From positions 1 to 64,000 of the IMG/VR virus record IMGVR_UViG_3300033153_008530: 64,000 bases of DNA. One strand, given 5' to 3'. The notes below the pieces were generated by a model that ran no database searches, had not been told where the DNA came from, and worked only from the letters and a program-made list of their open reading frames with translations. This document shows, piece by piece, positions 39,701 to 52,000 of this stretch. Position numbers and translations under genes: made by a program. How positions within the stretch are numbered: position 1 is the stretch's first letter; every line of letters starts with the position of its first letter. This DNA is from a virus.

Positions 39701-42700
39701 TTTTTCCTGAGTTTCTTCTGGAAGTTTTGATATAAGCTCACTTAATCTTGCACTTATGTCAGCTCTTGTATCATAAAATTCTTTTTTAACCTGGACTCTT
39801 GTATTGTTAGTTACCCACTCTTCTAATTTAACTTTAATCTCATCTTCATTAAGACCAAATCCCTCTAACTCTGTTCTATAATCCTCATACTTTCTTTGCC
39901 ATAGGTTTGGTGACTCAGTGTATTCAAAGAACTTACGTGAATCTTCATTATATTGTTTTAATATCATAGCAACATCAAGATCATTATGCGCATCCTTTGC
40001 TCCTGCAATCTTTCTATTACCGTTTAAGTCTGTTAATGATGATAATTGTCTAAGTTGTCTTAAAAGAGCTTTTTTATCATCTAAATTCTCTATTTTTTGT
40101 GTTTCATTGCCTGCTATTCTATCTAGATTTGACAATGCTTCTAATATCTGTTGTCTTCCCGTCCACGCCTTTTGACCAGCAGGTGTATCAAATACTTGCT
40201 GTCTATCATAGTATACTTGGGTAAAAGGTCTCCAATAATAATCTCTTAAAAATTTTCTAAATTTGTTTGATGCATCAATAATACCTGTTTTATTTCCAGT
40301 TTCAACAGCATCATTTTTTGCTTGTTGAATTGCATTAAGATGTTCCTGATATGCTTTCCTATTTCCAATAAAAGGATTTAAGAATGTATAAATCTCTCTT
40401 TCTTCCCATGTTACTTCACCCTCTTCAGTCTCAACTCTTTTAAGAAGGATGTCTACAAATGTTGTTTTTTCTCCTATTGCTCGTGGATTCATACTTACAT
40501 TTGCAGCTTTAATATCAGCCTCCATTATCTTAAGAAATCCGTTTGTTTCTTTGTTTGTCTTGACAATTATATCAGATATTGCATTTTTTACAAAGACTGC
40601 TAATGACGAAATAACAGGATCTGCATTATACATAAATCCCTCAAAGAAACTATTTGCCCAATGGGCATCTCCTAATTCTCCTTTAAGAGTCTTGAGCATT
40701 TGGGGTTTTGTCAAGTTTAACTTATCAAAATCTGCTTTTAATTTTTTTAAGTATTTATCTCTTGCTTTTCCTTCTGGTCTTACTTCCTCAGCATGTTTTT
40801 TTAATTCTTCATAACGTATTTTAATATTTTCTAACATTGGTTCAAGCTGCTCCATTAAAGCATCTTGTAAACCATATAGATATATACCCTTTATTGTTTC
40901 CTGAGCATGGGTGATTTCTGTTCTTATATCTTTTATGATATCAAAAAATGGTGAACGTCTATTTATAGACTTACCTTCTTTATTTAATTGTTCTATTATA
41001 GATGTAAGATCCTTATCAAATTGATCCCAGTACTTAATTATCTCCTTATAATAAAAGGCTTTCTGTAAGTTATCTTTGTTATTTGGATCTCGTGATATCT
41101 CATCAAGATGATCATTTATCTTTACTAACATATCTCTAGTCTGAAGCATGTTGGTTACTAGACTTTCTTGATGTTGTCTCACATAATCAACGTCCTCACT
41201 TAATTTCATCATCTCTTTCTCTAGATTCTCTGCAGATAGGTTTTCCATTGTTTGATAGTTACGTAAACTCTTTTGTATCCCAGATAAATAACCACGCCCT
41301 TCTTCTGTAGCAAGTATTTCTTTCATGGCCTCATAATTCTTATTATTAAGAACTTCTTTTATCTGTCTACTAACTGTATCATAATATGCATTTGTTATCT
41401 GTAACAAATCTGAATTTTTTAAATTAGCAAGACTATCAGAAAATTTGTTTAAGTTACTTGCATATGCTGCAACATCTTTATCTGTGATTATCTCAGTGTC
41501 AATCTGAAACTGCTCACTAACTAACATATCTGCAAGTTCACTAAGAGTTGTATTTTCAGATAGATTTTCAATTTTTACTTTTCCAAACACTTTTCTTAAA
41601 AGTTGTTTTAAAGCAAATACTATCTTATTAATTACTTTTTGAAATGCTGATGGGGCTTTTAAGTCTTCTGTATTAACTTTACTCTTCTCCGCAAGGGCCC
41701 TAACTATGGCTTCTTCTTTGAAATATTTGTAAGTTTCATCATATTCTTCCTTTAGATTCTCAATTATCTCTTTTCCTTCCTTTGTTTTTACTAGATCCTC
41801 ATAGATCTTGTTAAACAATCTGGGATTCTGAGCCCCAATTGAGCGCACCAATGGATGAGCAAACTCATGTAATACATCTTGTAATGATGCATTATCTCCT
41901 ACTAAGAACACTTTACCATCAAAGAAGAATGCATTCTGGCCCTCATATGGATATATTGTATTTTTTAAAAGGTCAACAGCCTGTTCAGATGTAATAACAT
42001 TAAAAGGAATGCCTAGATTAATAGAAAGATGATTGGCAAGCTTGTAAAGGATCTCTTTAGCTTTGAGTTTCTTTTGTGATTCAACATCCATTTCTATTGG
42101 TGCTACTTCAGGATCCTTTTCTTCTAATATAGCTTCTACAACAGTTTCTTCAGTAGTAGATTCCTCTAATCCATACATTAATGGATTTTTATAATTATAA
42201 TTTGATAAATCAACTAAATAACCACCTGCATCATTTTTAATTCCAGATATTTTGTGTACATATTTTAACTTAATACCAGGCATTGATGAAAGTGTGTTAT
42301 AGAGAGCACCAGTAGTTAAAGGTTGATTGTTTGTTTCAGCAAAAAGAGCCTTTACATATTTCACCATCTTACTATTGTCCTTGTATTTATAAATATTTAA
42401 AGCCTTTTTTATATCTTCAATTGTTCTTGGAAAATTTATTTCCATCATATCAAAAGTAACGGGATCTTCATCATATAATTTATCAAAAATCTGTCTTATA
42501 ATATTATCTACTTTTTCTTGTTTAACTTGATTATATTTTTTAGTATAGTCTTTTTTACTTATTTTTTCACCATTTTCTCTATATACTGGTTGTTTTCCGT
42601 CTTCTAAAAATGCAGTATATTTTTCAGCTCCAAATTCAAAACTCTCAAAAGCTACAAATTGTGCTACTTCTTCTGGACCTGCATATATTAAAGCTGTTTG

Positions 42701-45700
42701 TTTACTTGATTGAAGCAGATTTGCTAATTCAAATCCAGAAAAATACATTGGCATATCTTTTCCAAATCTATTTATATGTCTTTGTATAGCTTCATTAACT
42801 AAAGGTCTAAAATAATTTTCTTCTACAGTAAGTGCTTGAGATAACTGATTTAAATCTGTAGTTTTAACTTTTTCTATAGCTTTATCTCTCTCAACTTCAG
42901 CCTTTTGCATCTCTTCTAATAAAATATAGTCAAGCTCCTGTTTTTTCTTATCACTTATTTTAGTTCTTTTATTAATGATTACATTCTTTAAGGCAGCTGA
43001 TAAAAAGATTTGTGCGTTATACTCAATGTTTGATGCATACTTAACAAACATATCTAGTGTCATATGCTTTTTTACATCATTTATTAATTTATGTTTTTTA
43101 TTGGTTTGTTCACTATATATTAGTTGTTGTTTAGCAAAATTTAACTCTTTATATACATGATCTTGATTTCTAATATTTGAAAATCTATTTATAATATTAA
43201 TATTTGTTCCTAATTCATCAACTCTTGGTTTTTTTACTACATTTACTTCATAAAAGGGTCTGAATCTTGAATTTCTTTCTTTAAAATATGCGAAATGTTC
43301 AGCAAGAAAGTCATTTATCTTTGCATAAACTGATCCCTCAGTCACACCTTGAGGCGTGTTACCAAGTGCTAGTTGAACCCTATTTTTCCTATCATTCATC
43401 CCTACTATCCCAATATTATTAACCTCTTCAATTATCCTGATAACTTCATCACTTACTTCTTGAGGCATAATATTAAGAATACCACCTTTTCCACGTATTG
43501 ATAAACTTGTAGGTTTATTTATGTAATCAAAAATATGTTTTTGAGTATATAATTCATCTACTTTTTTTCTTCTTCTTTTTATTTCTTTATTTACGTCTTC
43601 TATATTACCTATATATTGAAGATCTTCTTCTAATATTTCTTTAAAGCGGTCAAATAGGTTTTTTTGAGCCTCTTTTGAAACTGTTTTTATTGATCTCTCT
43701 ATCTGTAAATTTTTTACTGCTTCATCTATATTTGAAGGATCTATTTGTGAGATACTTATAGTCTTATTATAATAGTTCCTTATACCAATAGCGTGGCCTG
43801 CAGCAGATACTAAATAATTTAAACCTGTACTTATTGCTGGCCCATGCTGGGCAAAAAGCATGTCCCAATCAAAGCTAATACTCTCACTATTTAAGCTATC
43901 TAGCTTCTTTTTCCATCTTCTATTTAAATTAAATAAATGATCATCAAATTCTTCCTCAATTTTTTGATTTATATCTACATCATCATCTACTTTACTTTTA
44001 ACTAATTCTCTTATATGTTCTATATGATCATTCTGTATTTCATGAAGAATTACAGCATCTTTTTGAGAAGATGAAGGGTCTGAATAAAAATATGTTAAAG
44101 TTGCAAAGGCTGAAGGAGAACCAAAATCATGCATATAAAAATGTCCTCCACGTTGCATGGCTTCTTTATTAAATATTATTGATATTTTTTCATGTAAAAC
44201 TTGATCAACATGAACAGGAGTACTTTCTTTTAATGTAGTTAATACTCCTGGATCTATCACATCCTGAGCATTAAGAGCTGTAATTAGAAACTGTCGTTCT
44301 TCATATGGTAAATTTCTTATTTGATCTTCTGTAAGATTATTATAATGATCCATTTGTTCAACGGTTAAAGAGACATCAGCCTGTCTTCCCCCTGAATCTA
44401 ATCTTGTAAATGTGTTATTTACACCATAAGAAAGATGATCATTTTCATTCATAAAGGATAATAAATAATGAGCCTGCATGAATGCTTCTAATTCTTTAAT
44501 TAATTCAATACCTTTTATTGATTTTAATTTTGGATTTTCCTTTTTTATAAGATTAAGAATATCCTGATAAATACCTTTATCAAATTTTGGAAAACCTTCT
44601 AATTTAAGAGACTGATTAAGTGGAATGGATCTATCCCCATATTTTTCAATAAATTCAGAAACACTTCTTAATGAGGGTACTTTCTCTATATATTTTTTAG
44701 AAGTCTCTAACCTCTTTACTAGAGTTGGATCAACTTTCTTTTTTAAATCTTTACTTGCATCAAAAGATAATCTAAAGTGTTTTCTAATGTTAGGAGCTGC
44801 CAAAGTGGATTTAATTATTTTATTTATTGTTTTTGGAAGATACCTTGTTCTCTTTTTAAATTGATTATTAAGTTTCTTTATAATAGCAGATGATTCAATA
44901 ACTAAATCATTATTTTCTTTTTCTACAACAGCCTGGTATGACAACATACTTTCATGGAGAGATCCATACATTTTGTGATACTCATCAAAAGTCATTAGAT
45001 CTGTTAAATCTGATGTAAGTATTCTATATGCTGCATGATCCCATAGATTATTATCTTCATCTTTTAATTCAGCCGTTAAAGATCTCCATGAACTAAATAA
45101 ATCCTTAAACCATTTAATAAATGCTTTTAAGAAACTATAGTCTTCAGGTGTTGCAGCTTTTTTGTTTTGTACTCTCTCTATGGCATCAGCAATTAACTGA
45201 CCTATTGATTCTTCTGTAAGTGTATCTAGTAATTCTGAGGACACGTTAGAAGGGTCAATCACTGGTGTATCGCCTGAATACACATCCTTATATGATACAT
45301 CTTTTAGTAATTCTTGTAATTTATCAGATCTTTTTGCAGCCTCCCAGAGTTCTTTCTTTAATCCAGAATCTTCTTTTAACAATCTATAAAAAAAATGCGC
45401 TGCTTCTTCAGGGACCTTATCCCATGCTTTCTTTCTTTTTGTAATCTCATCTACAATGTCAACAGAACCATTCATAAAGTTGGCCACAGCTAATGCAGAT
45501 TTTACTACATCCCCTCTCTCAGATAATATTCTGGGAACTAAGTTTATGTCAACTCCAAGTTTTTCTAAGAACTGTTGAACAACGTCTATTGTACCAGAAT
45601 AAAATCTCCAGTTATCTTTATATTCATTTTTTAGGATACCAAACAAACTAGTTTGATCTGTAGTCTCTACTATCTTATCTAATTCACTGTTAGTTAATGC

Positions 45701-46054
45701 AGGTTTAGTATCTTCAAAATCTTCAACAATATGTAAATATAGCTTTTCAGTTAAGTCTTTTCCAATATAACTTGTGAATATAGGGTCATTAAATAGCTTA
45801 TCATTAGCCGCCTCTATTATAATTCTAGATGGCGTATTAGGTGTAAAAGCGTCTCTAGATTCTTCATCCACATATTGATCTAAAAGTAATGCAGCCTCAT
45901 TAAAATTATTCTCTAAAAAATTCTGATATAATGAAATTTTAGGTTCTACTATCTCATTGTTTCTTCCCCAGCTCTTCCAAGCTCCATCATCTTTTAGAAT
46001 CTCAACTGACTTTTTCCATTCTCGTGTGTTTGTATTTGGACATGTTGCTCCCAT
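36794..46054 (-). CDS. Giant polyvalent-type protein (3086 residues)
   Basis: One continuous ORF. Features: a degenerate zincin-like VPEEAAHFF (Glu216 to His220); ILHEIQNDHIEHI at about 669-681, similar to the E-I-Q-S/N-D segments of phage polyvalent proteins; a full metallopeptidase motif HEFAH at 1396-1400 with a downstream KEEAIVRALAE (Glu1447-1448) as possible third ligand; long coiled-coil regions (about 1550-1800); and a hydrophobic segment (VEVAMLSSLVLLMALLYGW) near the C-terminus. Polyvalent proteins are packaged and injected to act early in the host. Starts one base from the RNA polymerase gene's stop. Individual activities are unproven. Confidence 0.7.
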   Translation of the reverse strand: MGATCPNTNTREWKKSVEILKDDGAWKSWGRNNEIVEPKISLYQNFLENNFNEAALLLDQYVDEESRDAFTPNTPSRIIIEAANDKLFNDPIFTSYIGKDLTEKLYLHIVEDFEDTKPALTNSELDKIVETTDQTSLFGILKNEYKDNWRFYSGTIDVVQQFLEKLGVDINLVPRILSERGDVVKSALAVANFMNGSVDIVDEITKRKKAWDKVPEEAAHFFYRLLKEDSGLKKELWEAAKRSDKLQELLKDVSYKDVYSGDTPVIDPSNVSSELLDTLTEESIGQLIADAIERVQNKKAATPEDYSFLKAFIKWFKDLFSSWRSLTAELKDEDNNLWDHAAYRILTSDLTDLMTFDEYHKMYGSLHESMLSYQAVVEKENNDLVIESSAIIKKLNNQFKKRTRYLPKTINKIIKSTLAAPNIRKHFRLSFDASKDLKKKVDPTLVKRLETSKKYIEKVPSLRSVSEFIEKYGDRSIPLNQSLKLEGFPKFDKGIYQDILNLIKKENPKLKSIKGIELIKELEAFMQAHYLLSFMNENDHLSYGVNNTFTRLDSGGRQADVSLTVEQMDHYNNLTEDQIRNLPYEERQFLITALNAQDVIDPGVLTTLKESTPVHVDQVLHEKISIIFNKEAMQRGGHFYMHDFGSPSAFATLTYFYSDPSSSQKDAVILHEIQNDHIEHIRELVKSKVDDDVDINQKIEEEFDDHLFNLNRRWKKKLDSLNSESISFDWDMLFAQHGPAISTGLNYLVSAAGHAIGIRNYYNKTISISQIDPSNIDEAVKNLQIERSIKTVSKEAQKNLFDRFKEILEEDLQYIGNIEDVNKEIKRRRKKVDELYTQKHIFDYINKPTSLSIRGKGGILNIMPQEVSDEVIRIIEEVNNIGIVGMNDRKNRVQLALGNTPQGVTEGSVYAKINDFLAEHFAYFKERNSRFRPFYEVNVVKKPRVDELGTNINIINRFSNIRNQDHVYKELNFAKQQLIYSEQTNKKHKLINDVKKHMTLDMFVKYASNIEYNAQIFLSAALKNVIINKRTKISDKKKQELDYILLEEMQKAEVERDKAIEKVKTTDLNQLSQALTVEENYFRPLVNEAIQRHINRFGKDMPMYFSGFELANLLQSSKQTALIYAGPEEVAQFVAFESFEFGAEKYTAFLEDGKQPVYRENGEKISKKDYTKKYNQVKQEKVDNIIRQIFDKLYDEDPVTFDMMEINFPRTIEDIKKALNIYKYKDNSKMVKYVKALFAETNNQPLTTGALYNTLSSMPGIKLKYVHKISGIKNDAGGYLVDLSNYNYKNPLMYGLEESTTEETVVEAILEEKDPEVAPIEMDVESQKKLKAKEILYKLANHLSINLGIPFNVITSEQAVDLLKNTIYPYEGQNAFFFDGKVFLVGDNASLQDVLHEFAHPLVRSIGAQNPRLFNKIYEDLVKTKEGKEIIENLKEEYDETYKYFKEEAIVRALAEKSKVNTEDLKAPSAFQKVINKIVFALKQLLRKVFGKVKIENLSENTTLSELADMLVSEQFQIDTEIITDKDVAAYASNLNKFSDSLANLKNSDLLQITNAYYDTVSRQIKEVLNNKNYEAMKEILATEEGRGYLSGIQKSLRNYQTMENLSAENLEKEMMKLSEDVDYVRQHQESLVTNMLQTRDMLVKINDHLDEISRDPNNKDNLQKAFYYKEIIKYWDQFDKDLTSIIEQLNKEGKSINRRSPFFDIIKDIRTEITHAQETIKGIYLYGLQDALMEQLEPMLENIKIRYEELKKHAEEVRPEGKARDKYLKKLKADFDKLNLTKPQMLKTLKGELGDAHWANSFFEGFMYNADPVISSLAVFVKNAISDIIVKTNKETNGFLKIMEADIKAANVSMNPRAIGEKTTFVDILLKRVETEEGEVTWEEREIYTFLNPFIGNRKAYQEHLNAIQQAKNDAVETGNKTGIIDASNKFRKFLRDYYWRPFTQVYYDRQQVFDTPAGQKAWTGRQQILEALSNLDRIAGNETQKIENLDDKKALLRQLRQLSSLTDLNGNRKIAGAKDAHNDLDVAMILKQYNEDSRKFFEYTESPNLWQRKYEDYRTELEGFGLNEDEIKVKLEEWVTNNTRVQVKKEFYDTRADISARLSELISKLPEETQEKLDLSDIYTQIFDSIGPYKDVDGQPEGTDMADKLIAHIKALQEELIEAKERVAGYSGLTLQEKEEFDEIQYKLKNDIQPTQSEIDRWSVLRKIMDEGMSIDPITGEKVKIGLNKFERSELFSLFGELNELQHKEPTEYYLDIINNYLSKVDTTDMILKLKTNEVTKANVAAFLNNRSLVLKMLSQDDKFKDWFDKNHIDKKVYDKASESHVKRYDIVYAWTVVRPNDEEYYETTIIRDKEGKQIGDPIVGVPTFEYFDRKVKDSYVDEETGETIQLKTPKIVGETVDNRGRWLPKEGKDLAPGVPDIFRNEDYFRIKREDPERFKLIEKLVKASLDFQSDSEEESRLYLDVPRLPMSNFEYLKAKGTGKKAYSKVKTIWQGIKDFFVETEYDHYNDLNYDETDNLTNAGLFDKTVNIPVKGIYDIPLDQVSLDVVKALIIYNQSLNEQSKKTEINPVAAALRDTLHDPANQIKEIQKQNFLNKGMFTYRNKKDKNVRAMMVNGFYEREFEGQTLTGLGKDNNTLHKTVNAIMGRASFAFFALNIPSALKNRYGAMFQATIETTAGRYMTPISYAKGRVWSAATAIEMSAQIYKRGPKTHKLQLMDEYDAVQGRTESKLGDSSSRGFLMDAIGTSWMYSPRKWMEIEATLQTFAGMMEHQKVKLKDGTEISLLHAYETVDQQIKLRDDVEDKSWDLGGTKFHQMKNRIHMVNNNLQGAYSKFDQPEAQRYLAFRMVSFLRRYFVPMMVNRWSYKGSWKDPQERYNIGLGESSMGYYVRSMKWLGRGLKSGGKEMMYATPEEKQALMKTGVEVAMLSSLVLLMALLYGWDPDDEEKYKKLRTKQGKDEDFQWTGWMANHGLWLLMNIRAENEQFIPLPGYGLGDLLQLKNVTSVVFGPTLDGYGKLVVDFYQSLTGDDRRFYQQDVGPYSWQKQGSAKAWNHFFKLFGITGSSIDPANAVKNHNAIRQRFR

Positions 46055-46055
46055 A

Positions 46056-49000
46056 TTATGCTAAACATTTGTTTTTTAATTCTTGAATTTCATAATCACT
46101 AATAGGTTGATCTTTTTGGATTATGGCTCTTATACTGGTAGATCTTAATGATCCAGGATTAATATAACCAAATTTATCATAAAGTTTACTAGATAAGTGA
46201 ACATATGTTTTTCTTGATTTTACATTATCTAACAATTCTTTACCATATCCAGTTTTAATTAAGGCAATAGAATTGTTTCCCTTCATTAAATTAGCTATCT
46301 TATCAATAGCATTATCAATTAAGATCTTGTTTTCTTCTAATGTTTCATCAGTCATCATCTTTCCATCGTTTATTAATGGGATACCAAGACTGTTATCAAA
46401 CTCACTTAATGATTCATCTCTTCCTTTTTTTCCTCTCTCATTATATATAAAGGTTACTCCACCACTCTGAGTTGCTAAAACTTCATATTTACTTGATGAT
46501 GTTTGTGCATCATATATATAAACATCTTTAGTTTTATACTTTTTTAAGGGTATTCCTTCTTTAACTGGTACTTTCTGCTCAGATGTCATGGTACTTGCCA
46601 AAGTTTTATCAATCATATAATTTTTAGAGCGCATGTTTAATGATTTAGTTATTGCCCTATTCATTGTTATCATTCTATTTGTATAAAGTGTAAGAATCTC
46701 TTCATTTAGATTCTTAATATATGATTCATAAGGACCTTTAAGAAGTAATAATATATTACGTTGATCAATAATCCTAGTCATTGAGAGTGGGCTCTTTGTA
46801 TTTAACCCGGATTGTAAGAAGGCGTAGTAGTTAAATCTCTGAAAGAAGTTAGTTATTTTTAATTTATCCTCTGGATCATCTATTTTTATTTCACTTGGAT
46901 TACTAAGTTCTAGTAGATTCTCATGATAAACCTCTACTGTATCTGGGTCTAAAACAGTTTCTTTCAGTTTCAAGTTCTTTATTCTTTCACCAGGCTTTGC
47001 TTTTGATTGGATAATACTTTCCATTAATGGATAATCTCTTGATAATGAGGGATATTTAGCTTTAATATCCATAAACTGATTAACCATACTATTATGTCCA
47101 TAGAACATATTTCTAATATTAAGAGTATTGTCAAGAGCTTTGTCACGTAGTATCTCTTCGTAAGTGAGTAATTTCATTCTCTTCTCATACATGTTATCAG
47201 TTTCTCCTTCTTGTCTTTCTGTTTCAATAGAATCAACTTGATTCATGTTTCTCTTAAGTTTTTCTTTAAATTCTTCTTTTTTACTTTCTTCTTTAAAAGA
47301 AATAATACTTCTTAAGTATTCTCTTTCATATATAAATTTGTAAAATTCTTTTTCACTTAAAACATCTCTTGTTTTAAAAGCATCTGGAGTGAGAAGAGCA
47401 TGTCCTGATAACACCCATTCTTTCTTTACACCTTTTCCTTCTTTGTTAATCTTCTGCACCCATCTAACTCTTTTATTTTGGTCTGCATATGTTTTGTTCT
47501 TAAACATATCATTAAGAGCTTCTTTGTTAACATATAATACATTATCTTTTACATAAGCGCCTACAGTTAATACATCTACTTCTTCAACTCCAATCTTATC
47601 ATTAACTGTTAGACTTCTATATTCTTTTGTATTCTTATTAAAACCTTTTATTGAATTTTGGAATATAAAGCTTACAAGATCATTTTTCCATGCAGCAACA
47701 AACTTCTCTTGTTCATTCTGACCATAGGTTGTTCTTACTGCACCTTTTCCAGCGGCTGTATCCAAAAAGTCATATAAGAATTTATTAACTAATTCATGAT
47801 TACGAAGTGGGAAATATTTACTCCATACCTCTTCTTGAAAGTCAGGTACTGAGGCAAATGAAGATATTGGACTTTCTGTAAGCAATCTATCTAAAGGTCC
47901 TCTTGGAAACAATCCATATTTGTTAATTGTTCTCATGTTTCTTCTTCTCTCCTGAACATTATATAAAGAGGCTGCGGGATCTGTATCTAAATTTGTATTA
48001 AGTTTTACATCACGTACAGAACCAGCTATTAATTCTAACTCAATAAAGTGTAAGAATGCATCTCGTGCTGTATCATTAACAGTTCCATTTAATGCAATCT
48101 CTTTAAGTTTAGCAGGATTAAAGTTTGATGTACGTCTCTGAGCTGTAAGAAGTATGTTTGGTACACTAGGTGTATTCGTTGCATCTAACCCTAATGTGGA
48201 ATAATTATCAAATCCATTACGTGCAATTACATTTACCTTTGCTTGATATCTAGTATACTGAGTTTCATCAGGGGCCATTCCTAGAGGCATTGAAAATGAG
48301 CTACTCATAATTCTCTGTTCCTTTACGTACTCTTTTATAAGAGGATTAGAAAGGAACATAACTGCGTCAGTCAATGATACACCTGATTCAACTAATAATA
48401 ATAATATAGGTGTTAACTCAGTATTACCCTGAAGATGAAAAATCCAAGGATCTTTTTCAACATCAACCCAACCATTTATTAATTGTTCTAGTATTTGAGC
48501 TATTTCAACACCGTCTACATTATTTATATTAGATAAAGATATTACGTCATTCTTACCAACTTTAAAAGTATTATGATCTAATAAGATTCTTGTATTAAAC
48601 TCACTCTTGTCTCTCATAAAAGTTGGCATTAAATACATACCTACTCTATTAAATAATGCATTATAAGTATTTGCAATTGCTCCTTGTCCTAATGTCTTTT
48701 TACCAACGTTAAAGGCCTCATGAATATCTGTATTAAATCCTATTTCTAATATTTTTGTATGACTAATGTTTTCTGCTTCTTCACCACGTATCTGATCTAC
48801 AACATCCATTGCAAGATGATTTGAGTTTGGACGAACAAGACTTATAAAGTTATGTGGTAATTCAAGAATTTCTTTCATCTTATACATTATCTCATTCTCC
48901 ACTCCTCTAACACCTTCAGTAGATAAAATTACTTCACCTTCTTTATTTCTTCTAATATTAGGCATCATTATAGTTAACTTGTCTATGTCAAAATCAGAAC

Positions 49001-52000
49001 CTGATTTAGAAACAATTTCTGATGGTGGAATAATTATGTTACCTGCGGATTCTGGTAAAAACTCATATACTTCCATGAACTCTGCGGAGTTAAGACCCTG
49101 AACTGGAATACGCACACCCACCATGGTGATTAGTTTCCTATTATCATCTCTATTTAACCACTGTTCATCTTTGATCATTTCATTAAGCCTAAGTCTTGTT
49201 TTTATTCTTTCACCATCATTATGTGTTAATCCTAATAATTTAATAAAACCACCTTGTAAAGCTATTTTAACTTTCATAGCAGATATGGTCTTACGTATAT
49301 TACCTTCTGCGTCAAACATTGAGTATGTAGGTAGATCACTTGATCCCCACTTTGCAATTTCTGCATCTGTAGGATTAGTGAAATTTCTATCAGCGGGGGT
49401 GGCCTCATTGTTTGTAAATAGAGCAGTTGATATCTGAACTAACATTTGTCCATTAACTTTTTGTCTAACAAGCTGTTTATTAACTACTGCAAAAAGAATA
49501 TTCTCAATACTCTCTGCATTAACTGACATTCCAAATGGAAATACTAAGTCTCCTTTATCATCAACTTCTAATACATCAAGTTCAGATGCTGTTATATCTT
49601 TTCTTTCAAGATTTGGTATGATAACTTTATTTAGAAGATCCTGAAGATTTCCTTCTAATTTACCTTTTTCATTATATGACCATCCTGCATCTTTAAGTAA
49701 TTGATCTTTCTTATACTTCATTAACTTATCTAATAACTCCTCGTATTCTTTATATTTAGAAAAGTAATCAGATTCATCCTTCATTACTTGTAAACCCTTT
49801 TTCTCAATCTTCTTCCATTCAACACGTCTCTTTGTAAGGCTTGTACCGGGCATAAAGTCAATTGGTACGCCACCTTCAACTAAACCAGTTTCAATTAGTT
49901 TTCTAAGCTGAGTAGAGAATGTTACTTTAGTTTTATGCTTTGAATCAATATCTAATTGATCTTTTAGAAATTCCAAAAACATAACATTAGGTGTATATTG
50001 ATCTGCAGATTCAACAGACTTAAAGATCCTTTTTATGGGGTCTGCATAAACTTCATCATAAGTTCCATCTTTTGTAATAGTACTTATTTTTGAACCTGAT
50101 TCAAATAATGCATAATCAAATTTTTGATCAACTAAACTATCATGAAGATCTTGTAATCTAGTATTCTCTATAACGTTTGGTATAAGAGGCATTAAAGAGA
50201 ACTTATGACCAGCTATAACTGGTAAACCATCTGTTTTTAAGGGCCCAAAATATTGTACTTTCTTTGGTGGAAAAAATTCTGTTACAAGTCTTGGATCAAC
50301 ATACTCACCAGCAACAATTTTTTTATAAAGTTGTTCTTGTGTATTACTCCATTTTCCTATTGCAAACTGATATATCCTATATGCATCAAATGTAATCCAA
50401 CCTTGACCATCACCTTCGTTCATTTCTTTGTAAGGTTTTATAGCATGGTAAACCGCATTCTCTAATTTTTTACCTTTTAATTCTGCTACAGTGCTATAAT
50501 AATCTCTAAACGCTTTTTCATATTCTTTAACATATACTGAAGATACTATATGATCCTGAAATACTGCTGACTTAAATGTACCATCAAAGTCTTTATCTTT
50601 TATCCCTCTTTTTATACTGTAATCACCCTTCATATTATTTCTAATATAATTGATAATTGCCTGATCAGTTCTAGGGAAACGTCCTGTTGATGCAACCATT
50701 TTGTTTCTCTTAAAGAACTCCATTCCATTCTTATATTGGGCAGGATCTCCATAAAAGAAAATTAACGTTTCAAAATCACGTATCCATTTATTATAAACAA
50801 AAGACTCAAATATTGCTTCTCTTATTTGTGGAGTTGTTGCACTGTGATTCTGATAAGATATTTGTTTTATCAATGAATCAGATATATAGTTAAGATCTCT
50901 ATATCTTTCAGTAACATCTTTTACTTGACTATTAAAATACTTAGTTATTTCATCATGTAATCTATTATATAAATCCTGATTAGTTTTTAATTCCTCAAGT
51001 AGTTCAACATTAAGATCTTTTAGTTCTTTCTTTAAAGGATTTGAAAGAATCTTGTCAAATATTGAAAACTCTTTAGCTCTTTTATTATAACCAGGTACAT
51101 TTTTTACTTGATCTGCTTTATTAATTCTAGTTAATTCAGCTTGTATATAAGGAATAATTATTTCTACTGCCTTATCTTCCCCAGTATTTGTAAAGAAATC
51201 TTTAGTGTCAACATATAAATGCTTATCACTTCCTAATGTGTGAGCTTCAGATATACCTGCAGAATAAGCGCTCCCAGCAGAAGCATGTCTTAATAACTCA
51301 GGAGATCCTGAGACTGGTGTACCACTTAACAGTGTATAATGAAGATCTGTGATTAGTTTTGTATGCTTGTCTGCCTCTACAGTAGTTGAGCTATATCCAA
51401 TATCTGTAATAAGATTATCTACTACCATCTGGTTTCCAGATAGATTATTTAAATCTAGTGTAACACCTTTTCTTTTAATACCACCATTTTCAAAATCAAA
51501 TAAAGAATTTAACCATTGTGATGTGCTTTTATTTTGCCCGTTTTCATCCTGATAAATATACGTCCATGGATTACGTTTTGATGAAAGATAAGACATAAAA
51601 GGTTTATTAATTAACTCATTAAAGGACTTTGAGTCATTAATTTCATTGATAATCACACTTAGCGAACTTTGAAGTGAATATTCATATTGGATATCACCTA
51701 ATGCATTTGTAACAGCTGCAGAAGAATATTTATCTGAGTATTTTAACTGTAATAAAGCTAACTCTTTAAGATTCCCTTTATGACCTTTATGTACAACTCT
51801 CCCTTTTTCAATTATATCATATTCTAAAGCTTCAATAATATTTCTTACTTTAGTACCTTTTTCATTAAAATATTTTAATCTTTTTACTATTTCCTCAACA
51901 AACACTCTGTATCTACTCTTACTATTAATATTTTGTTTTAATTTTATATTTCTTGTATCAAGATCAATTCCAATATCTCTTAAGAATACAAACGGATTAC

